From: Dugong dugon
Taxonomy: Eukaryota; Chordata; Mammalia; Sirenia; Dugongidae
NCBI GenBank assembly: GCA_030035585.1
Contig: CM057463.1
Location: 138,416,736 to 138,480,735, forward strand
DNA: 64,000 bases
Reading direction: 5' to 3'
A program made the position numbers and the translations under genes. Below, in pieces: positions 12,075 through 24,129 of this stretch. The notes under the pieces were generated by a model. It was not told the DNA's origin. It searched no databases and was given only the letters and a program-made list of their open reading frames with translations. Position 1 is the first letter of the stretch, and each line of letters begins with the position of its first letter.

Positions 12075-12557
12075 TGTCATGGTTTGAATTATGTCCCCCA
12101 AAAAATGTGTGTATCAATTTGGCTAGGCCATGATTCCTGGTACTGTGTGATTTTCCTGTATGTTGTAAACCTGCCTCTATGATGTTAATGAGGGAGGATG
12201 GGTGACAGCTGTGTTAGTAAGGCAGGACCTGATCTACAAGACTGGATTGTGTCCTGAGGCAATCTCTTGAGATATAAAAGACAGAAGTGAGCAGTGAGAC
12301 AGGGGGACCTCATACCATCAAGAAAGCAGTGCCGGGAGCAGAGTGCGTCCTTTGGACCAGGGTCCCTGTGCCGAGAAGCTCCTAGTCCAGGGGAACATTG
12401 AAGAGAAGAAGGCCGACAGAGAGAGAAAGACTTCCCCTGAAGCTGACGCCCTGAATTTGGACTTTTAGCCTACTTTACTGTGAGGAAATAAACTTCTCTT
12501 CGTTAAAACCATCCACTTGTGGTATTTCTGTTATGGCAGCACTAGATGACTAAAACA
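12075..12557 (+). mobile_element. Solo LTR, ERVL/MaLR type (whole-looking)
   Basis: 483 bp, starting TGTCATGG and ending TAAAACA, flanked by the 5-bp duplication GATAC (12070-12074, 12558-12562), as expected for this class. The poly-A signal area (GGAAATAAACTTC) lies near the 3' end. No internal region remains: a solo LTR left by recombination. It starts 14 bp after the duplication of the adjacent AfroSINE. Moderately old. Confidence 0.88.
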
Positions 12558-13140
12558 GATACTATAATTATTGTGCTTTGGAAAAAGTAGTCAATTTCTA
12601 TTGGTTCCTAAAATATCTTATCAAAAATTCTTCCTACTTGTTTTACTGTTCTGTCCTTTGAAGTCTGTAGTCATTTAAAAGTGTGACACAAAAGTGCCAA
12701 AGTAGGATAAAAACTTTAACTTTTACTTCATTGGCAACATGTTCATCAATAGACCCAAACGCTGCCAAGGAACAATTAAGACTGTGCTAAAAACACTAAT
12801 TTAGAGACTTAAAATACCTAGAAATCAACCATCATTCTGTAGTTTCATTTATCTTAGTCCTTTAAATGTCCATCTAACTCCGAAGAGAGTCCATTTATTC
12901 AACTAAGACCTCTACTAATGCCCAGACCTCTGATGGATTCTGGATGGTCTTTGCCTTCAAGGAATACTAAACAGTATCTTGAATTCAAACACTTCAAGAA
13001 AAGAAGTTTAAAATGGACCTTTCAAGATAACGCAGGAGCTTGCACAAGCAAGGGGCCTATTGCTAAAACTACAGTTGGCAAGAAAAAGGAATGCTATTTT
13101 ATATGTTTAACCAAATAAAACCTCAACAAGCTCATTTACA

Positions 13141-13330
13141 GCCACATGGAGTGGAAAGAGCTTGGAATTTGGAATCTGGAGTTCCAGCCACATCACTTAC
13201 TAGCTGTGTGACTTTAAAAAGCCCCAGAACCTATAGAGCTTCTTCATCAATAAAACGGGGATAACACCTACTTTATAAGGCTGCTGTTGTCCTAAAAGAA
13301 GGATGACACACAGTCATCGTGACAGAAACT
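13141..13330 (+). repeat. MIR
   Basis: Forward MIR core with CACTTACTAGCTGTGTGAC, CTTCATCAATAAAACGGGGA and ACCTACTTTATAAGGCTG. Confidence 0.92.
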
Positions 13331-14849
13331 ACTACTGCAAGGCAAAGTTTTTTTTTCTTTGATGCATTAAATTGCAGTGTAAACTTTGTCAAACTATGTC
13401 AACTCATGCAAGCAAGACAGGCTGAAAAGTCAAACACATGACCAGTAATCCCTTCCACAGGTGATGAATGTGAAGTCCATCCTTACCTAATATATTGGGG
13501 TTGGGTTTATTCTCTGTAGTCTTTTCCTTTCTTGTTAGCCCCATTTGTCAGTTCTTTGACATCCATGCCTTTTTCTTTCCAATGGTATCTTCTGCATGTC
13601 TACTAAGTCTATCAGAATATGAACACTCTACTGAATCTATTAGAATATAAACAATTATCAGGAAAACAGAATTTAAACAGTATTTAATAATAGGACAAAT
13701 CTATATTCACTGAGTCATATGTCAGGTAAAAATTTCCCTGAACCTTAACTCCATAGTACAAGATTATCCCCATCAGAGCCTTTTTTACATTGCACTAAAA
13801 TTAGCTGTATACCTCAAAGTTTTCTGTAAGTCCTAGTCAGCAGTACCTAGTCTTATATTTCTTCATATCCCTAAAGCTCAGCTCAGTTTCTAGCACAGAG
13901 AAGAGCAGGGGATTATAAATCAAGTGAAAAAGTCTTGAGTAAAAATTTATCTTCACTAAACTAATTCAGTAAGCAAGGAAATTACTTTGACTATTATATC
14001 CATTTATAATTTAAAACAGATACACAGATATTCTTTAATGCAGTCACAGACGGAGTAAAAGAATCTACCTTCTGGTTTATAGGTGAAATTACTTAATTGC
14101 ATCTATAATTAGATATGTGCACTTGTCCAAAATGTAAGAATTTCCTATTTTAGAGAAAGAAAATGTAAACTCAAGTTAGGTATAATCTTCAATCCTTTTG
14201 CACTGGAAACTGATACCACTTCTACCTTAGCTCTTAAAACACAGCATCAAAAATAGAAACACAAGTTACTAAACAAAAGAACTTAAAGCATAACTGTTAT
14301 TTTTCCTGAACAAATACCTCACAGTTAACTATACTAAATGGAGCAACAAGTTTCACTTAAAATCCATACAAAAAAAGTAAAATTTATACCAAGGAATATG
14401 AAATGTTAAACAATGACATAGATATGGATGGCCATGGAAATGGCATCCATCTCCAAAGCAAATGCTCACAAGGAACATTCTCTGATCATAACTTCTCAGG
14501 TTAGTTTATTTTTATAGACTGTTGCTAACACAATGACATGCTTAAAAAGGTTCTGTCAAACAACGGAATCACTGTTTTTTTTTTTTTTTTTTTAACTGTA
14601 CCCTTTTGGTAGATGCCAAATCAGGACATCTTTAACTTTTTTGTTTTTTTTTTCAAATTGCAGTAATGATGGCAATATTAATCAGATAAGCACATTACCT
14701 AGAAATGAGCAAACCATTTACCATAGAAGAAAATAATTTAAAATGCTCTTCATATAGAGAATAAAAATATCTGTGTTATACATTTATTTGCCTTTAAGAA
14801 ATTATACTTTAAAACTTCTTACAGAAATTTCTCTGTATTATATGTAATA

Positions 14850-15001
14850 CCTGTTGCTGTCTAGTCGATTTCAACTTACAGCGAACCTATAGGACAGAGC
14901 AGAACTGCCCCATAGGATTTCCAAGGAGCAGCTGGTGGATTTGAACTGCCAATCTTTTGGTTTGCAGCCAAGCTCTTAACCACTGCACCACCAGGGCTCT
15001 G
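14850..15001 (-). repeat. AfroSINE (short form) with diverged target duplication
   Basis: Reverse copy. ATTATATGTAATA (14837-14849) and ATTATACATAATA (15002-15014) flank it with two differences. Confidence 0.94.
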
Positions 15002-15282
15002 ATTATACATAATAAATATCTAAAATCAGCATGTCTCTTATTTTCTATTATTTAACTGTAATTGTTTAGTGTTTTGTTTCTGGCTTGAGCAACTGAATAA
15101 ATGATAGTGCTATTTATTGAAGTATGGATTAATTAAAAGAATTAGGGTGTAAAGATCAGGAATTCATCTCAGACATGTTAAGTTTGTTGTTTCAGTGATG
15201 CACCCAAGGAGAGCTGTCAGGAAGGCATCTGGATATGTGAATATGGGACTGGAGATGCAGAAATGAATGAATGAGAGGTGGA

Positions 15283-15500
15283 GTAACGGCATAGTGATTA
15301 AGAGTAAAGACTCGGGTGCCAGATTGTCTATGTTTGACCCTAGCTCTGCCATTTACTAGCTGTTGACCTTAGCAAGTTACTTAACTCTCTGTCTCAGCCT
15401 CCTTATATCTAAAATGGGGAAAATAAACAGGTTGATATGAAGATCAAATAAATGAACATACAGAAAAAACTGTTACGTGTTCTGTAATTTTTGACTATTA
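15283..15500 (+). repeat. MIR
   Basis: GGCATAGTGATTAAGAG head, GCCATTTACTAGCTG, and CTAAAATGGGGAAAATAA core in forward order. Confidence 0.9.
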
Positions 15501-15615
15501 TTATTCTCATTAGTAGCAGCAGCAGTAGACAAATGATATTTAGTCTTTGGGGAGAATGGGGAGTGTAGACAGGGAAAAGAGGAGACCCTAAGGCCAAGCC
15601 TTCATTGATCCAATA

Positions 15616-15831
15616 CTAAAACCAAAAAATCAGTTGCCATCCAGTTGATTCTGACACGTGGTGACCCAATGTGTGTCAGAGTAAAACTGTCCTCCATAAT
15701 GTAATTCAATGGCTGACTTTTCAAAAGTAGACCACCAGGGCTTTCTTCTGACACGCCTCTGGGTAGACTCAAATCTCCAACTTTGTGGTTAGCAGCCAAG
15801 TGGATTAACCACTTGCACCACCCAAGGACTC
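15616..15831 (-). repeat. AfroSINE (long form)
   Basis: Reverse copy from AAACCAAAAAATCAGTTGCC to CCACCCAAGGACTCC. CAATACTAA/CAATATTAG on the two sides is a possible target duplication. A 103-codon minus-strand frame lies inside and is not a gene. Confidence 0.93.
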
Positions 15832-17204
15832 CAATATTAGAGTCAAGAAAAAGGGAACTCACAAGAGCCTGTGAGGTAGGAATAAATACACAAGGGGGTG
15901 TCATGCAAGCCATCAGAGAAGTCTGTCAAGGACATGCGAACACACATAACATACAGACTTTCATCCAGCTAGTTGGTATAGCACAGCAATGATATTTCCC
16001 AAAAATTAATGGCTTCCCAAGTTTAGGTCCAGTTAATCTCCCCAAAGAAGAAAGCCCCCTTTTTTTTTAATCCGTTAAGTACACCCTTTAGGGATTTCTT
16101 CATGGTGTTCCAGCACCCATTTTACAATCCTTATTTTTATCTCCAAGCCTATTTAGACAAATAAAATTATTTCTTTAAATAGACGATGTCTTCATTCAAA
16201 CCAGAAGATACTGCCATATAAGGGACAGTACTCTTTCCTAACCAATACATTACTCATTGAAGGTCTAAGGAAAAAGAAAGGACTTTCTGTAGAGAGAGAC
16301 TGAATAGAGACCTTAGTAATGTCAAAAGACATTTACCTGGTAAGTATGCAGAGTCTCGTGCAACATTAAAAGAACAAAGTATGTTATTCTCTCAAGTAGA
16401 GTTTCTTCCTAAGTCAGATTCCAAAAATAAGCCACCACTCTAACCTCATCTGTTTATTACATTAAAAAACAGAGATGAAAATGCAGCACCAGTTTTCACT
16501 AAAGGAAAACCTCATGATGGCAGGGAGGCAGCATTTGGTTAAAACACACACAACTTTGGAAAACAGCAGTCTGTGTATGCATTTGGTGGTGGTGGTAGGA
16601 GGGGGAGGCTTGTACTAATACTTGAAAGCTTTCTTCAGCCAAAAAACTAAATACCAAATTTTATTTTCAGAAACATGTTATGGATTAATTTCATGGTTAA
16701 TGCCAAATGCTGATAACAAAAAGGTTACAGGCTCTGGCTTTGGGTGTGAACAACTGCTGAGTTTTGTTCTGTTCCATGTACACTTGACCCAGCTCAGCTG
16801 TCCCAGGGGGAGGAGCAGGGCAGAGAGGATTTTGCTAGTGTGTATTTGGAAACTGTGCAAACTCATTGACATAAGTAAGGTGCACCCAAAATGGACACTG
16901 CTCACTGGAAAAAAATCCCATATATCCCATACTGATGCACAACAGAGTTGCTGCCCAGAGCATCGCGTTATTTTACATATGCTGTAGATTTCTTTCAAAG
17001 TAGAAATGTTATTTTATTCTGATTATGAAAATGACAGATCACTGTAAAAAAGAGTCAGGACAGAAATGTCTTAGGTGGGGAGGTACATCTACAACAATCC
17101 TACTTCCCTGACAGAAGCTGAATCAAATGTTTGGTATTTTTCCAGATATAGTTACATTAATATATTTCCTCCATTTTGGGATTCATATTTTAAACGTCTC
17201 ACAT

Positions 17205-17570
17205 TTCTGAAATCTATATTCACCTTAAAATTCACATGTCCACACAACAACATGGATCAATCTCAAAGACTTTATACAAAGTGAGAGGCCAGTCTCAAAA
17301 GGTCACATATTATGTATGATTCCATTTATATGACGTTTTGAAAAAAGCAAAACTACAGTGATGGAGAACAGCTCTGTGGTTGCTAAGGTTTAGGGATAGA
17401 GAGAAGATACAAGCACAGAAGACTGTTTGGGATGATAGAAGTGTTTGAATAGTGATTGTGATGGTAGTTATGTGAATCTATATATGCAGTGAAATTCCTA
17501 AAACAACAAAAAGTCTATTCTATTGTACGTTAAATAAAAAATAAACTAAAACAGAAAAAATCACATAGCA
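17205..17570 (+). repeat. Old L1 3' end
   Basis: Shares words with mammalian L1M 3' ends: ACAACATGGATCAATCTC, AAAGTGAGAGGCCAG, GATTCCATTTATATGACG and TGGTTGCTAAGG, ending in TTAAATAAAAAATAAAC. Confidence 0.8.
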
Positions 17571-17701
17571 CAAGGTTAGCTTACAGTAGATATTAAATAC
17601 TAGCTTTATATTTAAAAAAAATTCTGAGCACCAAAAAAAAAAAAAAAAAAAATTACATATCCAATTACAATATGTCTGTTTTATTAATATATAGTGTTAT
17701 G

Positions 17702-18049
17702 GCTGTTAGCTGCTATGGAGTCAGTCCCCAACTCATGGGGACTTGATGCACAATGGAACAAAATGCTGCTGGGTCCTGAGCCATACCCACGACCCCCTGC
17801 TAATCAGAGTGTTATAATCCATAGGATTTTCACTGACTGATTTTTGGAAGTAGATCTCCAGCCCTTTCTTCCTAGTCTGTCTTAGTCTGGAAGCTCCACT
17901 CAAACCTGTTCAGCATCATAGCAACATGCAAGCTTCCACTGACAGACAAGTGGTGGCTGCACATGAGGTGCATTGGCCTGGAATCGATCCTGGTCTCCCC
18001 AACGGACGGTGAGAATTTTAACACTGAACCAACAGTGACCTCAACATAT
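17702..18049 (-). repeat. SINE with tRNA-Gly-like head and RTE-type tail
   Basis: Reverse copy of the family at 20717 and 38162. The tail (GTTAGCTGCTATGGAGTC) is on the left; the tRNA-like head (ATTGGCCTGGAATCGATCC, then a degraded A-box) is on the right. Confidence 0.88.
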
Positions 18050-18423
18050 CATGTAACAATATATACAGCTGTTACAAAGAATGAGGTAGCTCCGTATGTA
18101 GTGAAACAACAGGGAAGGAGAGCCAGACATACTAAGTGAAAAAAGGAAAGTGCAGAAGAGTGTGTACGGTATGCTGCCATTTATCTATTTGTTTTTTTAA
18201 AGGATACTTACATGCTGGCAATATGTATATTTCATTTCTAGAAGGAATCACAAACAACAGGTGAGGGCTGTGTGTAAAGGGGGAAGGAACTAGTTTTTAC
18301 TGTATACTCTTTTTAATCTTTTGAATGTTTATGTTTTACTTATTTAAAAGTAATTGATTCTTTAAAAAACACAAAATAATACATATCATTATAGATACAT
18401 GCATATGAAGTCAACATATAAAA

Positions 18424-18578
18424 CCAAACACAAACCCACTGCCATCAAATCAACTCATAGTGACCCTACAGGACACAGCAGAACTTCCTTATAGGGTTTC
18501 CAAGGAGTGGCTGGTAGATTTGAACTGCTGACGTTTTGGTTGGCAGCCGAACGCTTAACCACTGTGCCACCAGGGTTC
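18424..18578 (-). repeat. AfroSINE (short form) with 12-bp target duplication
   Basis: Exact CAACATATAAAA at 18412-18423 and 18579-18590. Confidence 0.97.
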
Positions 18579-18639
18579 CAACATATAAAAATACATATCA
18601 AATCCATTACAGTGTTTTTCCCTAGAGAAGACGGGAGGG

Positions 18640-19089
18640 AGAAGGATGGGCCTGGTTAAAGAAACGAAAATATATGTCTACAGAAAGACCTGTACAAGAA
18701 TGTTCACAGCAGCTTTATTCATAATAGCCAAAAACTGGGAACAGCCCAGATGTCCATTAATAAAAGACGAGATAAACAAACTGTTGTATCCATACAAAGA
18801 AATACTACTCAGTAATAAAAAAGGAACAGACTACTGATACATGCAACAACACAGGTGGCCCTCTAAAATATTATACTGAGTGAAATTGTGTAAATATTGT
18901 GCTTATACGGAAGAGTGCATACTGTATGGCTCTATTTATATGGAGTCCTAGAATAAGCAAAAGAAATCTATAATGAGAAAAATTAGAACAGTGGTTGCCA
19001 GGGTTGGAGAGGGTCTCATAGGAAGGGGCATGAGATAACTTTCTGCAATAAGGGTAATGTTCCATATCTTGATAGAGGTCTGAGTTACA
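18640..19089 (+). repeat. Old L1: ORF2 C-terminus and 3'UTR, part 1
   Basis: The frame from 18646 translates as KTCTRMFTAALFIIAKNWEQ, the C-terminal end of L1 ORF2p (human TCTRMFIAALFTIAKTWNQ). It runs into a 3'UTR of L1M type. An AfroSINE splits the element; the other part is 19279-19390. Confidence 0.92.
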
Positions 19090-19271
19090 CCAAAAAAAAA
19101 AAAAAAAAAAAAAAGCAAACCAAACCCATTGCCGTTGAGTGGATTCCGACTCATAGTGACCCTACAGGACACAGTAGAACTGCCCCATAGGGTTTCCAAG
19201 GAGTGCCTGGTGGATTCAAACTGCTGACCTTTTGGTTAGCAACCAGAGCTCTTAACTACTACACCACCAGG
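19090..19271 (-). repeat. AfroSINE inserted in the old L1
   Basis: Reverse copy, T tail of about 25 (A on this strand) on the left. GTTACAC at 19083-19089 and 19272-19278 is the probable target duplication. Confidence 0.95.
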
Positions 19272-19278
19272 GTTACAC

Positions 19279-19390
19279 AGGGGTATGCATTTGTCAAAAC
19301 TCAGTGAATGCTTATTTAAGATATGTGTATTTTATAGCATATGAATTTTACCTCAAAAGGAAAAATAATCTATAAGCAAATACTAAACTC
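19279..19390 (+). repeat. Old L1, part 2 (after the SINE)
   Basis: Resumes the L1M 3' end: TGCATTTGTCAAAACTCA and TTTTACCTCAAAAGGAAAAA-like end. Confidence 0.8.
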
Positions 19391-20716
19391 TAGTTAATGA
19401 TATGCATGTTAGAGTATTTAAGGGGAAGTGTACTGCTGCCTACAATTCACTTTGAAAGGCATGAAAAAAACAAGATGGACTGATGGATAGGTGGACTGAC
19501 ATACAGTAAAAATAAGTGTAGCTAAAGGTAAATAGTAGAATCTAGGTGTCGGGTATATAGATGTTCACTGTAATTCTTTCAACTTTTCTGTATGTTTGAC
19601 ATGTTTCATTAAAATGTTGAAAAACAGCTAAAACATACTTCTAGTTAAATTGTTCTTTAAAACACAAAAACATATATCTTACATAGCATAGATCTCTTTG
19701 TCAATACATACTGGTCTACCTTATTATGAATAATGATTTTAAAGAGGAGTTTATGAACATTACATTAAATTGCTGGGGCTATCATACAAGGAACATGGCT
19801 TAGAATAAAGTAAATACTGAATGTACTTCTTGATTTACAAATATGAGACCATACTGCATGTAAGATTAGCTTCTAGGAACAGCTTAGTGCTCTCCTATGC
19901 CCTACCCTAACTCAGTTCACTCGACTCCCAAAAAGAGGAGATGGCAGCATTCCACTCCACTCAAGGAGAATGAGTGGATATCTCAAAGGGGATGAAAGGC
20001 ACTGTGAATGCTGCACACTGTCTCTCTTTCTTCCTTCCATGAGGCGAGGTGAAGCAAGCCCCACTAACCCCAGCTCACTCCTCCCCTCCTCCACGACGCT
20101 TTTCTCCTGGTATCTACACCTGGCATGGCCAAACCAAAAAGAGGACAAATCTGCTCTCTCTCTTCTTCAGGTGGGGCTAGATGTGCATTTGGTCAGCCTT
20201 TCCTCAAAAAAGTCATTCGATCTAGGACTGAGGTTTATGTTGGGAGGGAAACATGGGGCTTTTTCCTTTAGAGCAGCAACAGGAATCCATGGTTCAGCCT
20301 AACTTACTAGAATGCTGCATGGGGTTTATAGTCAAAGCTCCAGCCAGAAGTAAAGCTTTTCTTCACTTCCTATTTGACTCACTCTGCTATACTGCATTGT
20401 GTATCCGTGTTTATGTGGGTGTCAATTATTTGTAGGCACTGAAAGAAGAGGCGGTGGCAGTATAGGGCCTAGTTAGGTTATTTCTGAATGTCCTGATCAC
20501 AATATCCATTAACAGCATCCTAGTATCACATATTTTAAATGTATACCATTTCTTGATCTTTTTTCCCCATTTAACTATATATTGGACGTATCTTTCCAAG
20601 TCAATACATACAGATTTATCTACCTCATGTTTTCTAATCATGCTGATTTTCAGTAGGAGTTTATAAACATCTTGGTCCAGTAATTATTAAAGCAGATGTA
20701 GTAAGACCAAGAAGAC

Positions 20717-21053
20717 ATTAGTGTTTCAGTGGTAGAATTCTGACCTTCCATGTAGGAGACCGAAGTTCGATTCCTAGCCAATGCACCTCATGTGTAGCTA
20801 CTATCATTCTGTCAGTGGTCACTTATGTGTTGCTATGATGCTGAACAGGTTTCAGTGGAACTTCCAGACTAAGATGGACTAGGAATATAGGTCTGGAGAT
20901 CTACTTCTGAAATTAGGTCAGTGAAAACCCTGTGCATCACAATAGTCTGATCTGCAACCCAACGTGATGATGGCGCAGGACCAGGCAGTATTTCACTCTG
21001 TTGTGCATGGGTTCACCATCAGCTGGGGGCTGACTAGACAGCAACTAACAACA
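20717..21053 (+). repeat. SINE with tRNA-Gly-like head and RTE-type tail
   Basis: Head TTTCAGTGGTAGAATTCTGA, B-box AGTTCGATTCC and CCAATGCACC match tRNA-Gly(GCC). Tail is GATGGCGCAGGACCAGGCAG, then AACTAACAACAA, as in the RTE copy at 57.2 kb. Flanks AGTAAGACCAAGAAGAC (from 20700) and AGTAAGACCAAAGAC (21054-21068) look like a target duplication with a small gap. Confidence 0.93.
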
Positions 21054-21428
21054 AGTAAGACCAAAGACCCTTGTATCTATTGTCTTGTTGCAACAACACC
21101 TAGATGTGAGGGCACTGAACTACAGCATAAGGGCCTCACGAGAGTCCTTGGCATTTGTGATGATGTGACATTCCAAATTTTCTGTACATATGCATTGTTA
21201 CAACAGGCCAAGGAGTGACTCAATTCATCAGTGTTTAGTGTACATGATCACAAAAATCATGGCTTGTCAGATATGTGCTTTCTTAATAAGTGGAATGAGT
21301 AAATGTTTTTGTATTATATAAACATACTCTAGTGTTCTGAGTACAATACAGAATCCCTCTTCAGAAAATAATGATGAATTATTTTGGAATTTGTAAATTA
21401 CTGAGTCACTGTTATTTATTATTCTTAC

Positions 21429-21556
21429 CTCATTTGAAGGAATTGTGGCAAAGGGTTTGATGACAGCAGCTAATGGAATCTGAGCTTGCTTGGCCATATC
21501 TGACGTGCATGGGAAGCAGTATGCTGTGCAACGGATGTATCGAGGACTAGCATTGC
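21429..21556 (-). CDS. SEC24D: SEC24D exon 8
   Basis: 128 nt, phase 1 in and phase 0 out. The acceptor is GAACATTTCAG and the donor AATGAG|GTAAGAAT. It encodes residues 305-347: [20 protein letters not shown], then [20 protein letters not shown] and SNE. This is the most conserved stretch here and opens the folded Sec24 core just before the zinc finger that contacts Sec23. The zinc-binding cysteines themselves would be in the next exon, outside the window. Confidence 0.97.
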
Positions 21557-21734
21557 CTGAAATGTTCAATGGGATGCACTTAAAATTTGCTTAGAAAACA
21601 TCTTCCCTAAAATATTTAAATATTTTAAAGATACTTCTAGACAATGCATTGCCTTATTTGTAAAACTTTCTTCATGATTTCTAAAAATAAAAAAGGGTTA
21701 ATGTGAAATTCTACAATCTAACACACACACACAG

Positions 21735-21915
21735 GATCACCTCCAATACTTATGTTGGCTCTGCAGGGCAGGTATTGGTCCTCACATTTTAGAGAGCAAC
21801 AATGAGGGTCAGAGAGAGATGACCAAGCCTCGTGCAGGCTGAAAAATGTCATTGGGCTAGAACCAGGTCTTCTGACTTCTTCTCAAGTGTTCGATCCCCT
21901 ACTACCATCCTGCCA
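21735..21915 (-). repeat. MIR fragment
   Basis: Reverse MIR words: CAGGGCAGGTATTGGTCC, CACATTTTAGAGAG, GGGCTAGAACCAGGTCTTC. Confidence 0.7.
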
Positions 21916-21963
21916 GGTTTTCAAGGTGTTGCAAGTAAATTAAACCAAAGCAGAGCATGAACT

Positions 21964-22176
21964 GGAGTCCCTGGGTGGTTCTAAAGGTTAAGGGCACAGC
22001 TACTAACCAAAAGGTTGGTAATTCGAAATCAACCAGAGGCAACTCAGAAGAAAGTTCTGGTGATCTGCTTCTGAAAGGTCACAGCCACAAAACCCCTATG
22101 GAATGCAGTTGTACTCTGCACACATGTGGTCCCATGAGTTGAAACTGACTTGATGACAACTGCTTAATTGGTTAAA
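21964..22176 (+). repeat. AfroSINE (long form) with short target duplication
   Basis: Starts GGAGTCCCTGGGTGG. GCATGAACT (21955-21963) and ACATGAATT (22177-22185) flank it. Confidence 0.94.
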
Positions 22177-22443
22177 ACATGAATTAATTTAAACCCATGA
22201 ATTAAAATGAAGAATTTTCTTAAACTGACTGATATATTACACTAGACATCACCAGAAACTCTCTAGACCTCTATAAGCAGAGAATAGAATTCAACTGACA
22301 GTATCTTCTCAGTACTTGAGTGATTAAAGGTTAATCAGACTCCACTGTCAACTATAAGGGGTTCTCCACCAGTGATAACACTATTGAAGGGTATCAGTGA
22401 ACTTGCCTAAAAAAAAAGGTCAGAAATTTAAAAACCCCCATCA

Positions 22444-22593
<150 letters not shown>

Positions 22594-22644
22594 TCAAGAA
22601 CAAGTTAAAGTAATGTAAGACACTTCCCAATATTCAATTAAAGA

Positions 22645-22662
22645 AATGTTCTCTCTCTCTCT
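22645..22662. repeat. (TC)n short microsatellite
   Basis: TCTCTCTCTC run following TGTTC. Confidence 0.8.
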
Positions 22663-22877
22663 CATTATTCACGTACAAAATAATAGGCATTTCCTACATC
22701 CTTTCAGTTCATTTCATATAAAATTCTTACTGAGAATCTACCATGTCTTTATTCCATTTTTGTTTACTTTCACAATTTTAGACCAGTAGCTTCCCAAATT
22801 CTATTCTGTAATACTGAGCTCTGATTCTGACCCTTCAGAGAACTTTATTTTTATTCATTTAATGGGACCACAGGTAT

Positions 22878-22878
<1 letters not shown>

Positions 22879-22920
<42 letters not shown>
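22879..22920. repeat. (AC)n microsatellite
   Basis: About 21 AC units. Confidence 0.95.
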
Positions 22921-22922
<2 letters not shown>

Positions 22923-23965
22923 AGATTCTGATAGGAAAAAAAAATTAAAACAACTTTTTAAAAGAAAACATCTTTCACAGTTAAAAAATAAACCCTAAAG
23001 AGTTAAAAATTATTAAATTAAGAATAAATAATTTACAATATGTAACCTAAAGAAAACTTACCTTTCTCCTCAAATCTCTTTTAATCTTTAATTTGACTTT
23101 TCAAGTTTCCCTCCACCCCTACGTTTTGAGACATAATAAACAAACAGTATAAAGTGTTCCTCTATGAGTTTTATCTATGGTATGAAAACCAAAAGGAGAC
23201 AAATTCCCTAAATTTTGTCTGTAACTTAGAAACATATTTCTCTACTAAAAGCATTGATCAATGAAGACCATAAGAGATTTAACAAAAAGTCTTTCTGTTC
23301 TAAATGTCTAGGGATGAAAATAATATCGTAGTACGGAGTTAAGATGAAAACAAAAAGCAATCCTAACAAGTATCTTCACCCTTCTCTTGCTCGTCACCCT
23401 TCCCTCACTCCTCTCCTTCACAGGAGGAAATAGAGAAGACAAGAGGCAAAGGAGGAAAAAAGGGAGATAAGAGGAAAAAAGGGCAGAAACATGATCATTC
23501 AGACTGGAATAAGGAGCTTTAGAGAATATGCAGTGTTTATATTCCAAAAGAAACTATTAATAATATGGAAACTGTCTTCTGCCAAACTCTGAAATGTTAC
23601 CCTTTCCAGTCTTCCTTCTCATCCCATCCAACGCAGGTCCCAGCTGGCATGGATATCATTAGTTTTTAAGAATGTAAAACTAGAGATAGATTTAGCCTGC
23701 CTATAAATCTGCACATTTCTGTCTTCCTAATTCCATAGAATTTAAGTCCTTATGAAATTAAAGGATATAGAATGTGTTACATACATAACCACTATGTAAC
23801 ATAGATGAGACTAAAAGCTACCATGGGCAGGGACAATAAGCAAACTGAAAAATCAAAACACTCTAATTTCCTACCATGGGTTAATCTGGTTCATTCAAAA
23901 TTGGAGTAGTTTTTATATTATTATTAACATTTATTTTAGTCATTTCAACCAACTAAGAGTCAATT

Positions 23966-24129
23966 GGAAACACTGGTGGCACAGTAGTTAAGAGCTACGG
24001 CTGCTAACCAAAAGGTCGCCAATTTGAATCCACCAGGCGGTCCTTGGAAACTCTATGGGGCAGTTCTACCTTGTCCTATGGGGTCGCTATGAGTTGGAAT
24101 CCACTTGACGGCAACGGGTTTTTCGGGTT
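23966..24129 (+). repeat. AfroSINE (short form) with 12-bp target duplication
   Basis: TAAGAGTCAATT (23954-23965) and TAAGAGGCAATT (24130-24141), one difference. Starts GGAAACACTGGTGGC. Confidence 0.97.

Larger units (their letters stand above)
1..21428 (-). other. SEC24D: SEC24D intron 8 (partial)
   Basis: No further SEC24D exon was recognised on the minus strand; I looked for the zinc finger and trunk-domain motifs. The repeats are listed separately. Stretches where I see nothing to name: 1-759, 900-1271, 3808-4784 (apart from a TCAC repeat), 4954-5870, 6997-7724, 7991-8419, 8631-9250, 9451-9984, 11321-11835, 12563-13140, 13331-14849, 15832-17204, 18050-18423 and 19391-20699. The block 19900-20300 is richer in GC than its surroundings. 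Confidence 0.7.

Noticed and set aside
15602-15913. 103-codon minus-strand ORF, and similar ORFs at 2395-2709, 6805-7035, 18948-19199 and 32103-32300
   Set aside because: They lie largely inside AfroSINE copies and translate SINE sequence.
16622-16998. Overlapping 121- and 106-codon ORFs on opposite strands
   Set aside because: No similarity to any family I know, no splice or promoter context, deep in an intron. Mutual antisense openness suggests chance.
19912-20302. Candidate exon in a GC-richer block of intron 8 (78- and 110-codon ORFs)
   Set aside because: Neither strand matches SEC24D or another protein I recognise, and no convincing paired splice sites were seen.
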